Under the pieces are notes generated by a model, which did no database searches, was not told where the DNA came from, and worked only from the letters and a program-made list of their open reading frames with translations. Source: Zea mays (Eukaryota; Streptophyta; Magnoliopsida; Poales; Poaceae). From it: a stretch of 64,000 nucleotides of DNA. This document shows positions 10,087 through 20,631 of this stretch, in pieces (within the stretch, counting starts at the first letter, position 1; each line of letters begins with the position of its first letter). Both the position numbers and the translations under genes were made by a program. The DNA lies in the NCBI RefSeq assembly GCF_902167145.1, contig NC_050101.1, positions 117,085,789 to 117,149,788 of the forward strand. The letters run 5' to 3'.

Positions 10087-10830
10087 TCGTCTTCATGGGT
10101 AAGCTGAAAGGTTCCTTCTCTATTTTGTTGTGTTCAGTTTGGTGTCTAAAGAGGCATGTAGCTGTTTGTTATTTACAAGCCGAGTCACTTTTGTGTAGAG
10201 TTCTAGAGATATATGGTCACAACATTATGAAGGAACCTGAGAAAATGATTGTGAGGCAGCAGAGGTATTATATCTATTGTTGATTACCATGGCTACTGCT
10301 CCAATTATTGATACGTGGTATTATAAGGTAGTTCATTATGCCACCACATGGCAATTTAAGCTATCTGGGAGAAAGCCCCTCTTCGTTCTTTGATGGCTCA
10401 TAAAATTATAAGTAAAACATTTGGTCTCATCATTCAGCAGTTGCCAGTAATTGATGCTTTGTTGAATACACAATTTTTTATTTTTTTCCTTTTATTACAA
10501 GGATCAAGGCCTGAAATCTTGAGATTTTCTCCATTCCAACAAAAAGGTTATATTCTTTATGCATGCAAATAGGCAGTGGCGATCAAAGGGACAACGATTG
10601 AGAATACATGTTCCCTGAAATCTCCAAGTGGAAAGCCATTGTCTGCCTTGCAATTTTCACTGCTTGGATCTCAGTTTTGTCTTATGATTGCGGAAAGGAT
10701 GCCTACACTGCGCTCGCCATGTTTAATGCCATCACCAACCACTCCGGTACGCTGCGTATAGGATTGGTAGGAGCTACGTTCCCTATATTGACGATAATGT
10801 TTCCGTTGCAACGCACGGGTCCCTACCTAG
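10087..10830 (+). other. Helitron 3' segment with a possible exon at ~10575-10760
   Basis: A GC-balanced open stretch (about 10608-10785, AIVCLAIFTAWISVLSYDCG in one frame) follows a pyrimidine tract and CAG. It may be another captured exon, but the family is not recognised. The Helitron 3' hairpin and CTAG follow. Confidence 0.35.
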
Positions 10831-11158
10831 TCTATATATATATGTGTGTGTGGGCGCGCGCGTAGTCATGTGATCACTCTATGTAAAAACATTTTGTGTG
10901 TTGACTAATCCCTACAAGTGAAGTGAGGTGAACTGGTATCCATTATTAAAAAAAATACAAAACATTTGGAACAAACCGTCGGCGCTCTGCTTTAAGCTTG
11001 CTTTGCCGCAGCTGGTCGCCTTCCTGACGATCCGGTTATGCCGGCGCCGATGATATATAGCGTGCATGCATGTGCACAGTGCACGGGATTTAATGCAGTA
11101 CGCAAGTCAACCACGTACAGCCTGCTGAGCTCTGCGATCCAGATCTGACTGAATGTGA

Positions 11159-11168
11159 TGTATATAAA
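11159..11168 (+). promoter_or_regulatory. TATA box of the GT61 gene
   Basis: GTATATAAAAG lies about 92 bases before the chosen ATG at 11260, the usual plant core-promoter geometry. The Helitron end at 10830 is only about 330 bases upstream. Confidence 0.7.
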
Positions 11169-11259
11169 AGACACGGCGTTTGCGATCGGGGTACGGTACG
11201 GTAGCTCATCAGGCCCCGGCCGGCGTGGTGGTGGTCTGGGCAGAGCTAGCTTGGCGAAG

Positions 11260-12887
11260 ATGATGATGAGCTGGAGCTGGTGTAAGACGACGGGGAGGCA
11301 TGAGGCTGAGGGTACCAAGAAAGGGAGCAGTAGCGCAGGAAGGGTTGCGGCGTGGCTCCTGCTGTCTCCTCTTCTTGTGCTCGTTGTGCTCAAGACTGAC
11401 TTCCTCCCGACGGTTTCACGCACTGACACTGGTGAGCTATATATGTAAAGTTTAATGACGGACTAACGTACCTCGGTTTTTTGGTTAAAAGAGTGGTGCT
11501 GATGTGATGCATAATGGTCGTATACGATGGATGAATTCAAGGTTTGGGCAATGCGAAATGGCAGCAGCAACATTATCCACATGGCCCAGAAGCTGTAAAA
11601 GGTATGTCTGCCAACTATTTATCTCGAACTCGAAAGCATTTTTTTAACTCAATAAAAAATAATCTGTGGCATATATATGCAGCAGACATGGGAGGCTCCG
11701 CCAGCAGGCTAACCTGTAACCTGAGCAACCGCCACTCCGACACCTGCACAATGGAAGGCGACGTGCGCATCCACGGCAGATCCGCGACGGTCTACGTCGT
11801 CGCGGCGGCGTCCAACCACCGGCGGCCGGAGAACTCCACGGTCACGGTCCGGCCGTACACGCGGAAGTGGGAGCAGGAGACCATGGCGAGGATCCGGGAG
11901 GTCACCGTGAGGTACACGCCGCCGCCCGCACCATTCGGCTCCGGCGTGATCCCGCCCAGGTGCACGGCCGTGCACGACGGCGCGCCGGCGGTGGTCTTCT
12001 CCACCGGTGGCTGCGGCACCAACTTCTTCCACGCCATGAGCGACCTCGTCGTGCCGCTCTACATCACGGCACGCGAGTACGGCGGCCGCGTGCACCTGCT
12101 CGTCACCGACTACCGGCCCGAGTGGGTCGCCAAGTTCAGGCCCGTCCTGGACGCGCTGTCCGCGCACCCGGTCGTAGACCTGGACTCCGACGCCGCCGTG
12201 CGCTGCTTCCCGGCGGCGCGTGTCGGGCTGGAGAGCCACAACGGGATGCTCGCGATCGACCCGACCCTCTCCCGCCACGGCTACACCATGGTGGGGTTCC
12301 GCGACTTCCTCCGCTCCGTCTTCTCGCTGCCACGGCCGTGGGCGTGGTCTAGTAGTAGACCCGTAATAAGCAGGCCCCCTCGCCTCGTCATGGTTCTGCG
12401 GCGCCACTCGCGGGCGCTGACGAACGAGGCCGATACCGTCGCCGCCATGGAGGACCTCGGCTTCGACGTGGTCCCCGCGCGGCCGGAGGACGTCGCCGAC
12501 ATGGGCCGCTTCGCCCGGGTGGTGAACTCCTGCGACGTCATGGTCGGCGTGCACGGCGCCGGGCTCACCAACATGGTGTTCCTGCCGCACAACGCCACCG
12601 TGGTGCAGATCGTCCCCTGGGGCGACATGAAGTGGGCTTGCTGGTACGACTTCGGTGAGCCCGTGCAGGGCATGGGGCTTCGCTACGTCGAGTACGAGGT
12701 GACGGCGGAGGAGACCACGCTCAAGGAGAAGTACGCGAGGGACCACCCGGTGTTCACCGACCCCCAGTCCATACATCGCCAGGGCAAGGCCTGGGCCACC
12801 TTCCTCGATGGCCAGAACGTCACTTTGGACATCGACCGCTTCAAGGCGGCGATGCAGCAAGTGTTTCAGTCCATCACCACAGGGTAG
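11260..12887 (+). CDS. Glycosyltransferase family 61 protein (xylan arabinosyl/xylosyltransferase-like)
   Basis: Three exons are inferred: 11260-11431, 11542-11601 and 11686-12887, with GT/AG borders and consistent phase. They give 1,434 bases, or 477 residues. The second acceptor could also be used three bases earlier. The start MMMSWSW precedes a basic segment and one membrane anchor (VAAWLLLSPLLVLVVL, residues ~30-45), the type II layout of Golgi enzymes. The luminal part carries GT61 hallmarks: FSTGGCGTNFFHAMSDLVVP and VMVGVHGAGLTNMVFLPHNA, followed by QIVPWG. Family members add arabinose or xylose to xylan or build N-glycans in the Golgi; in grasses many act on arabinoxylan. The acceptor here cannot be read from sequence. 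Coding DNA is very GC-rich, typical of grass genes. No stop or frameshift was seen, so it appears functional. Confidence 0.9.
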
Positions 12888-13001
12888 TTAGTGGTGGATC
12901 AGTAATATAGCAAATATTTTTGCTTTTCTTTGTACTAATTACATCATAGCATATATATATGGTACATGAAAATAATGGCCGAGGTGTTGTTTTCGTAATA
13001 A
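12888..13001 (+). other. 3' flank of the GT61 gene
   Basis: Short AT-rich tail after the stop. No clear polyadenylation signal can be fixed. Confidence 0.4.
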
Positions 13002-13281
13002 GGGCATGTACAACCCTGATACTGCTGCACGGTACTCCAAGTACAAGATACAACTAAAACACGACATAATACAGTGGTCATGTCTAAAACATGTGTCTTA
13101 CGATATTCATTGTACCAATCAGAGCATTCAATAAATTAAAGTGACCAATCAGCTAGTCTCCTGTCTCGAACATAGAGCTAAGACACTGTGTCTTCGTCAA
13201 GATACGTGTCTTGAGTTTTTTTACATTCACCCCCCTAGACACACTGTAAGACACAACTTAAAACACCCACTGTACATGCCC
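13002..13281. mobile_element. Tourist-like MITE (280 bp), TAA duplication
   Basis: The terminal inverted repeats are GGGCATGTACA and TGTACATGCCC, flanked by TAA at 12999-13001 and 13282-13284. The 3-bp TWA target and short AT-rich body fit the PIF/Harbinger (Tourist) class. It sits about 115 bases after the GT61 stop codon, probably in or near its 3' untranslated region. Confidence 0.85.
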
Positions 13282-13284
13282 TAA

Positions 13285-15532
13285 CATGTAGGAAAATTGA
13301 AGATGATACAGTGCCAAAGGAATCCATATATTAAAATTCAGTTCTAAAGCAAATAACCATCTATAAGAGATGAAAAACAGCATTTAACGTAATGTATCCA
13401 TATATCACACGTAATGTATCCATGCTTGTAATTTGCGTCACCAGCTAAACATATAACGTGAAGAACATTTCATGCGTAAAACACATAGCAATGAAACCAA
13501 AGAGAATTATATCTGTCTGACACTGGAATTGAATATAAGTAAACAAAAAAATATATTATCCTTTATTTGAGTAAAAGTGTTTATTACATAAAACTATTAT
13601 TATTGAATTGCATATAGAGTTGGAAGCATTTATGTGCATAAGCAAGACAATAAATAAATTAAAATAAAATCTTTGCATTTATGCTGGAGTTTTGGTTGTG
13701 AATTTATCTTGAATCTGAAACGTGAAATCAAATGGGAGATTTGAAAAATTTGAAACTAGGAATACAAAACACAAATCGAGAGAAAAAGAAAAGAAAATAG
13801 AAAACAACCACTTGGGCCACCTTTTTCTTTGGCCCAGCTCCCTCTCCCCTTTTTCCCTCCTCTCGTTTGGGCCGCCACCCAGCCAGACTTCCAGCCGGCC
13901 CAGGCACTTTCCCACGCTCAGCCAGCCCAGCCGCCCTCTCGCTTTGTCCCACTGACGCGCGGGGCCCTCGTGTCATTCGTCCATCCCTCTCGTACGCACG
14001 CGCATGTTCCACCTTCGGTCACCGACCGGCGGGGCCCGCTGGCCATCCACACCGCACGAGCGTGCCCTGCGCTGACCAACACCGCCAACCTGGGCACCCT
14101 GCTCATATCGCAGCCACACCACACGATTTCGATGACATGTGGGGACATAGAACACTGTAGATCTTCCAGGCGACTTCACCAATCCCCGGCAACCACCGTA
14201 TCCATCGTAACGGCGTCCGTGATGCCGCCTGGACCCTCGCATGTGGTTCAGGGTGCTCTCGACTGAAGCTCCTGGATCGGACTCCGCCGTGGGCCTATAA
14301 AGCCAGGCGACCTCCTCGTCACCATACCTCTAGGAGCCGAGGCCGCCACATTTGATTCCAAGGATCCCTCCTAGCTCGTAGTCAGGCATGACCATAGGCA
14401 ACTGATCATGCGCGTGACCACTAGAGCAGGGAAGACGACCGGAGCCCAATGGAATTTCTCGACGGAGACCTCTCTACACCACCGAGCCGAGGAGCGCGTG
14501 GGCGGTGCACTACGACGTCCCTACTGCGGGTAAGATTGCCACATACCTATGCGCCATGATCTCGTAAATGTGTAGCATTCTGTGTTTTTTGGTACGAGCT
14601 ATAAAACGCCAGGGGCGAGCTCTCGCCGGTGCGCGCCGCCATAGTAGGGCCGGGCGCCGCTAGGATGTTCGGCGGGGAGAGAGAAGAGGGGTGATGGGTT
14701 ATTTTGGTACTTTTGTTTTGATTGTAGCACGGATTAGGACAGATAAAGTAGTTGGTGGTATAGACGTATAGCTTATTTGCCACTATCCCTTAGAATCACC
14801 ATTAGGGCGTAAATTTTGTTATTTTTTCTTCGTGACCACTTGCACAATTTGCAACTACCGGCTAGTATCATCGTCGTTGCCCCTACTATTTAGTATCACC
14901 GTCAGAGCTAACAGTGTGTGTGCCATTTATTATGGAAATGCAACATATTTGCGTTAGGCGTATTATTATGGTTCAGCCTCACGCGATTGTCAATATGGTT
15001 GACGGTAAAAATAGGATCATTTAAATTGTCTCGTAATTATATGAGACTTTTATAGCAATTTCATTTATACGATCGGTGAAATTTTGAGAGGTTTTGGATT
15101 TAGGGACCAGCGCTTGTGTACAACACATATTACTTGGACAATCCCTTTTATATCACAAGATAGTTCTCCGTCTAACTTGGTTTTATAGGAAATGTCATGA
15201 ATGATATGGTTCAAATGTATATGTGATGTGATGCTTAATGTTTGATGTAATTATTTTGCTAGATAGTGATAGTATAGTTCTTGATGTTATTATGGAGGAC
15301 TCAAGCATATGAGTACATCATGGACAAGAACTTGGTGATGGAGATCACCATGACAATTGACAAAGGCCATACTATCTCATATTAATATCATTATTTGTGA
15401 TATTTTATTTTCCTATGATATTGTTCGTTCATATATTAATTGCGTTGCACCTATAAATATTCTATTATCATTTGGTAGACCTGCTAAAGTAGAGTGTCAT
15501 CTATTATCTTCATCTAATAGAGTGTCATCTAA
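13285..15532. other. Intergenic; GC-rich promoter-like island, no gene recognised
   Basis: AT-rich to about 13800. A GC-rich island follows (13850-14540), with a TATA-like CTATAAAG at 14295-14302 and a possible donor GGTAAG near 14528-14533. It could be an old LTR or a lost first exon. Short frames here are not recognisable as proteins. The rest to the CACTA-1 left end is AT-rich without features. Confidence 0.4.
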
Positions 15533-15547
15533 CACTACCAGACTCGT

Positions 15548-16250
15548 GTTCTTTGCCGAGTGCAAAGGACATTTTACGCTTGGCAAAGAATACTCGGCAA
15601 ACATTTTATCGGCAAAGGATTTTTTGCCGAGTACTTTTTTCGGGCCGAGTATCAAAAAACACTCGGCAAAGTTTCATGATTTTCTGACTTTGTTTGTGTT
15701 TTATACAATTTTTAAACACGTGGATGCCAAGTTCACGGCCATGTTTAGTGAGCATGTTGCTCGAAGTTTCCGGTACGCTTCTGAAATCGGTCGTAACTTA
15801 TGCTAAGTACCATGAATATCATTTTTTCATGCACGGTTTTCCAAGTTTCGAGTGACCTGCAGTTCAAATTTGAATTTTCCGAAGAAATTCAAATAAACGA
15901 ACTAAATCTACTAACGATTGAATCTCTGTTATAATTGTCCACAAATGATACATGTAGGTCTACATAGTGTAGGAACATACCACAAAAAGTTTGGGAGACA
16001 AAATCAAAAAAATAAAAATATACTTTGCCGAGTGTCTAGGGATGACACTCGGCAAAGAAGTCTTTGCCGAGTGCCTACTGTGTGGCACTCGGCAAAGAAT
16101 AAAGAACAAAGCTTTGCCGAGTGCTGCACAACTAGCACTCGGCACAGAAGCCTTTGCCGAGTGCCCGTGATCCGGCACTCGGCAAAGTTTATTTTAAAAT
16201 TTAAAAAAAATCTTTGCCGAGTGCCGGATCGCGGGCACTCGGCAAAGAAT
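15548..16250 (+). repeat. CACTA-1 left subterminal repeats
   Basis: Units of TTTGCCGAGTG in both orientations occur at 15551-15670 and 16022-16248. They are separated by about 350 bases of unique AT-rich sequence shared with CACTA-2. In En/Spm such arrays bind the TnpA accessory protein; that role is inferred here. Confidence 0.85.
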
Positions 16251-16260
16251 TTTAATTAAC

Positions 16261-16735
16261 CGGCTGCCCGGCCGGCTTTCTTCTTCCTTCTCCTTTCCTT
16301 CTCCTTTCTCTTCTCCCTCTGCCTCACCGCCGCCACGCCCGCCGCCTCTCCGGCCGCCCGCCCGCCGCCTCTCCACGCTGCCCTCGCCCGCCCGCCGCCT
16401 CTCCACGCCGCCATCGCCCGGCCGCCCTCGCCGCCCTCTCCACGCACGCCGGCAAGCCACGCCGCCTCTCCACGCACGCCACGCCGCCTCACCACGCCGC
16501 CCACGCCGGCCTTGCCCGGCCGCCCGCCGCCTCCCCACGCGCCCACGCCGGCAAGCCACCGGCGCCTCTCACCGCGCCCACGCCGGCACGCCGCCCTCGC
16601 CCGCCCGCTCGCCGCGCCCGGCACGCCAACGCCGGCGAGCCGACCGCCGTCCGCCCCCGACGCGACCGGCAAGTCGTCACCGGCCGCCCGCCCACGCGCC
16701 CGGCACGCCGCCGCCGGCCGATCGTCGCCAAACCG
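16261..16735 (+). repeat. CACTA-1 GC-rich low-complexity block
   Basis: A C/G-rich stretch of CGCCGCCTCTCCACGC-like units gives long spurious frames on both strands. It sits between the subterminal repeats and TNP2, as do GC-rich blocks in CACTA-2 and CACTA-3. It is probably an untranslated leader or first exon. Confidence 0.6.
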
Positions 16736-17023
16736 TAAAGGTTTAATAAATTTATTAAATTTATGTATGTTTATTGTTATATTATTGTTATATTGTCATA
16801 TGTATGTTTATTGTTATATTGTCATATGTATGTAAAGGTTTAATACATGTTTATTTAATTTAGAGAGTTTCTACTTTGTGTGTCAATTAGATATATTTTG
16901 TGGATGTCGGCCATCGTGCCGATAGTTTTATTTGCAGGTTTTGTAAACATCCCCGTACAGGGGAGGTGCTGCCAAATTTTTTACATGTTATATTAAACTA
17001 TAGTCGGTTATATATGTTATAGG
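16736..17023 (+). other. CACTA-1 TNP2 leader, with a short GGGGA hairpin
   Basis: An AT-rich leader contains TTGTTATATTGTCATATGTA tandem units (~16770-16835). It also has a mini hairpin, CCCC-GTACA-GGGG (16951-16963), followed by GTGCTGCCAAATTTT. The longer foldback seen at this point in CACTA-2 is absent. Confidence 0.55.
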
Positions 17024-20000
17024 ATGGAGGACCGTGATTGGATGTACACGGGTCGTAGAGGAAGGAACGATGTCACCACTGAATGGATTAGAAAGACCGA
17101 TGATTTCGTGGAACGGGCATACGGCGAAGCTGCTAAAGGAGCGAGTCTAGTCCCATGCCCGTGCAGCAATTGTGACAATCGGAAAAGAAAACCAAAGAAG
17201 ACCATGGTAGAACATATTTGGAAGAATGGATTTACGCCGGGCTATACTCGGTGGATATTTCATGGTGAAGCGCATCGTACGAGAGAGGAGGTGTTGAGAC
17301 AACGTGTCGACGATTATGACGCGGATGCGGGGGTAGCAGATATGTTGAACGACTATCAGGAGGCACAGTACACGGGAGGATGTATGGATGACGAGCCAGA
17401 GCCGACTGCAAAGGCGTTCTACGACATGTTCGACGCGGCACAGAAGCCCCTTCACGGCCAGACAAAGGTTTCTCAACTGGATGCCATTGGGCGTGTAATG
17501 GCGTTCAAGTCGCAGTACAGCATGAGTAGAGACGCATTCGATGGCTTGTTGACGGTTATTGGGAGTCTGCTTCCGGATGATCATGTTCTGCCAAAGAGCA
17601 TGTACGAGGCACAGAAACTACTTCGTGCACTCAAGATGACGTATGAGCAGATTCATGCTTGTCCGAAGGGCTGCGTGCTATTTAGGAAAGAATACGCGGA
17701 GGCAAAGTACTGTCCCAAGTGTAATTCGTCTAGGTTTATGGAGGTAGACTCTGGTGATGGACAAAAGAGGCAGCTCGACATCCCCTTGACAATCCTACGA
17801 CACCTTCCGTTCGTACCGAGGATCCAGCGTCTGTACATGACAGAGGAATCCGCTAAACAGATGACTTGGCACAAAAATGGAAAACGATACAATCCTGACA
17901 AGATGGTGCACGCATCAGATGGTGAAGCATGGAAACACTTTGATGACATTCACCGTGACAAAGCCGAAGAGGCTCGTAATGTACGTGTTGCGTTGGCCAC
18001 AGATGGGTTCAATCCCTATGGAATGAGCGCTGCCCCGTACACATGTTGGCCCGTGTTTGTTATCCCAATCAATCTCCCCCCTGGTGTGTGCTTTCAAAGG
18101 CAGAATATATTCGTGTCGTTGATAATTCCCGGACACCCGGGGAACAAAATGGGCGTGTACATGGAGCCTTTGATCGATGAATTGGTACGTGCCTGGGAGG
18201 AAGGGGTATGGACGTTTGACCGAGCTACGAAGACAAACTTCAGAATGCATGTTTGGTACCAGTACTCCATGCATGACTTACCGGCCTATGGGCTATTCTG
18301 TGCCTGGTGTGTTCACGGTAAGTTCCCATGCCCAGTTTGCAAGGAAGCTCTCAGGTTCATTTGGTTGAAAAAGGGTGGCAAATATTCGTCATTCGATAAA
18401 CATCGACAATTTCTTCCTGCTGACCATCCATTCCGCCTAGACATCAAGAACTTTACGAAAGGTGTCGTAGTGACAGACCGTCCACCTGCAGCGATGACTG
18501 GTGCCGAAATTCGTCAACAGATAGATGGGCTCGTGGCCAATACAGAAGGTGGTTTTGTGGGATATGGTGAGCAGCATATGTGGACACATAAGTCTGGCTT
18601 GACTCGGCTCCCCTATTATGACGACCTGCTCCTTCCACACAACATTGACGTGATGCACACTGAAAAAAATGTTGCCGAGGCACTGTGGGCAACAATTATG
18701 GACATTCCTGATAAGTCAAAGGATAATGTGAAGGCAAGAGTGGATCTGGCAGCGTTATGTGATAGACCAAAACTAGAGATGAAGCCGCCAAGTGGCGGAA
18801 AGACATGGAGAAGGCCTAAGGCCGATTTCGTCCTAAGCAGGGCCCAGAGGAAGGAAGTACTTCAGTGGATCAAGATGTTGATGTTCCCTGATGGGTATGC
18901 AGCTAACCTGAGTAGGGGGGTGAACTTATCTACTATGCGAGTCTTAGGGATGAAGAGTCATGACTTCCACATATGGATTGAACGGATTCTTCCTGCGATG
19001 GTTCGAGGCTATGTCCCTGAGCATGTCTGGCTAACGCTTTCAGAGTTGAGCTATTTCTTCCGTCAGCTTTGTGCAAAAGAGTTATCTCGGACCGTGGTTG
19101 CAGACTTCGAAAGATTGGCCCCCGTTTTACTGTGTAAGCTTGAGAAGATATTTCCACCCGGCTTCTTCAATCCAATGCAGCATTTGATTCTTCATCTCCC
19201 CTATGAGGCACGAATGGGGGGCCCCGTGCAGGGACGTTGGTGCTATCCAATCGAGAGATGTCTAAAGACTATTCGAAAGAAATGTAGAAATAAATGCAAA
19301 ATCGAGGCTTCCATTGCAGAGGCATACATTCTAGAGGAGGTCTCAAACTTCACAACAACTTATTATGGTGACAAACTGCCGAGCGTGCATAATCCACCCC
19401 CTCGTTACAATGATGGCGACAATGAATCGAACCTTAGCATATTTCGAGGCCAACTCGGAAGCGCAAGTGGCTCGACCACCAAGACCCTGAATCATGACGA
19501 GTGGCGACATATCATGCTATACGTATTGACCAACCTTGAAGAGGTGACGCCATACATGGAACAATTTCTTCATGAATTCTGGCGTCGATCAAGGGACCCC
19601 ACTCCACAGGAATATGACGCTCTTCTTAGAAAGGGTGCGCGAAATGGGTTGCCCGATTTCATTTCCTGGTTCAAACGTAAGGTACGTGCTTAGTTTGTAA
19701 AAGAGATACGTCTTTGAACTCAATTTAGCATCTTTTAACTTGCGAATACTTGCAGGGCCAAAGAGATCCGTCTATGAGTGCCGGGTTGAGACAAGTAGCC
19801 AACGGCTTTGCTTATAGGGTCAAGAAATATTCTGGGTATGACGTCAATGGATACCGTTTTCGCACAACACACTACGACCAAAGTCGGCCCAATCGGAAAA
19901 CAACGTGTTCTGGAGTCTTTACGCCGGGGCTTGACAATGTCGATTATTTTGGACGAATTGAAGAAATATATGAGCTCAATTTTTATGGTTCCAAACCTCT

Positions 20001-20529
20001 TACTCCAGTGATATTCAAATGTCATTGGTTTGACCCTCAAGTGACGAGACGGACACATTCTAATCTTGGGATAGTCGAAATTCGACAAGATTCCACCTTA
20101 GCAGGAGACGATGTCTATATCGTGGCCCAACAGGCCACACAAGTGTATTATCTCCCATATGCGTGTCAAACGAAAGAACATCTTAAGGGTTGGGATGTTG
20201 TGTATAAGGTATCGCCGCATGGGAGGTTACCTGTTCCTAACGATGAAGATTACAACTTAGACCCGGACACATATGATGGAGAGTTCTTCCAAGAAGATGG
20301 GCTAGAAGGGCGATTTGAGATAGACTTAACAGAAGCTATCGGAATGGACGTAGATATTGAAATGGTTGTTGATGAGGAGGATGATGAGGTGCAAAATGAT
20401 AATGACTTAGTAATCCTTGAAGGCAATGATGAGGTTGCGTCTTCCGATGGTGTTGAGATTGAAATGCTTGATAGTGATGATGAGAGTTTTGATCCGGCTA
20501 ACCCCGACACATATGAAGATTATTTTTAA
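17024..20529 (+). CDS. TNP2-type CACTA transposase (1,143 aa, two exons, open)
   Basis: Exon 1 is 17024-19681 and exon 2 is 19756-20529. The 74-base intron begins GTACGT and ends TTGCAG, and it rejoins WFKRK to GQRDPSM in frame. The N-terminus (residues ~3-90) is the transposase-associated domain with a CPCSNC cluster and GFTPGYTRWIFHGE. The Transposase_21 core follows from about residue 327 (DGFNPYGMSAAPYTCWPVFV) and includes LLLPHNIDVMHTEKN near 535. A DUF4218 region spans ~660-785 (LCKLEKIFPPGFFNPMQH) and DUF4216 ~909-1044 (YDVNGYRFRT). The tail is strongly acidic. TNP2-type proteins bind the CACTA ends and catalyse excision and insertion in the nucleus. No lesion was seen, so this may be a coding-competent transposase. 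Confidence 0.9.
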
Positions 20530-20631
20530 TCGATGTAATGCTATATGACTTTTTATTTCGCACCTGTTTTTAAATACATCTTTTTATATGTGCTTATTTG
20601 TTTACTCTTAATTGCAGGTTGTTGGACAAAT

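Larger units (their letters stand above)
5181..10830 (+). mobile_element. Non-autonomous Helitron (~5.65 kb) with captured gene fragments
   Basis: The 3' end has the maize-type signature: CCGTTGCAACGCACGG (10803-10818, with the CGTTGCAACG palindrome), then CTAG at 10827-10830 followed by T. A fitting 5' end, TCTCTACAACTATTAAGAGC, lies at 5181 (±2 bases). There are no terminal inverted repeats or target duplication, as expected for Helitrons. No Rep/helicase is encoded. The interior holds damaged exons from at least two unrelated genes, with splice-like junctions, plus internal duplications. The 3' end is well supported. The 5' end rests on a short resemblance. Confidence 0.75.

Noticed and set aside
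11709..12860. 383-codon minus-strand frame opposite the GT61 gene
   Set aside because: It is an antisense shadow caused by the high GC3 of the real gene. Its residues are low-complexity R/H/V/G and it has no domain.
14290..14550. A gene starting after the TATA-like box at 14295
   Set aside because: There is a possible donor at 14528 but no recognisable coding sequence, and nothing downstream continues it.
16194..16835. Several 80-138-codon frames on both strands
   Set aside because: They arise from the GC-rich block of CACTA-1. Their R/G/A-rich composition reflects CGCC repeats, not protein.
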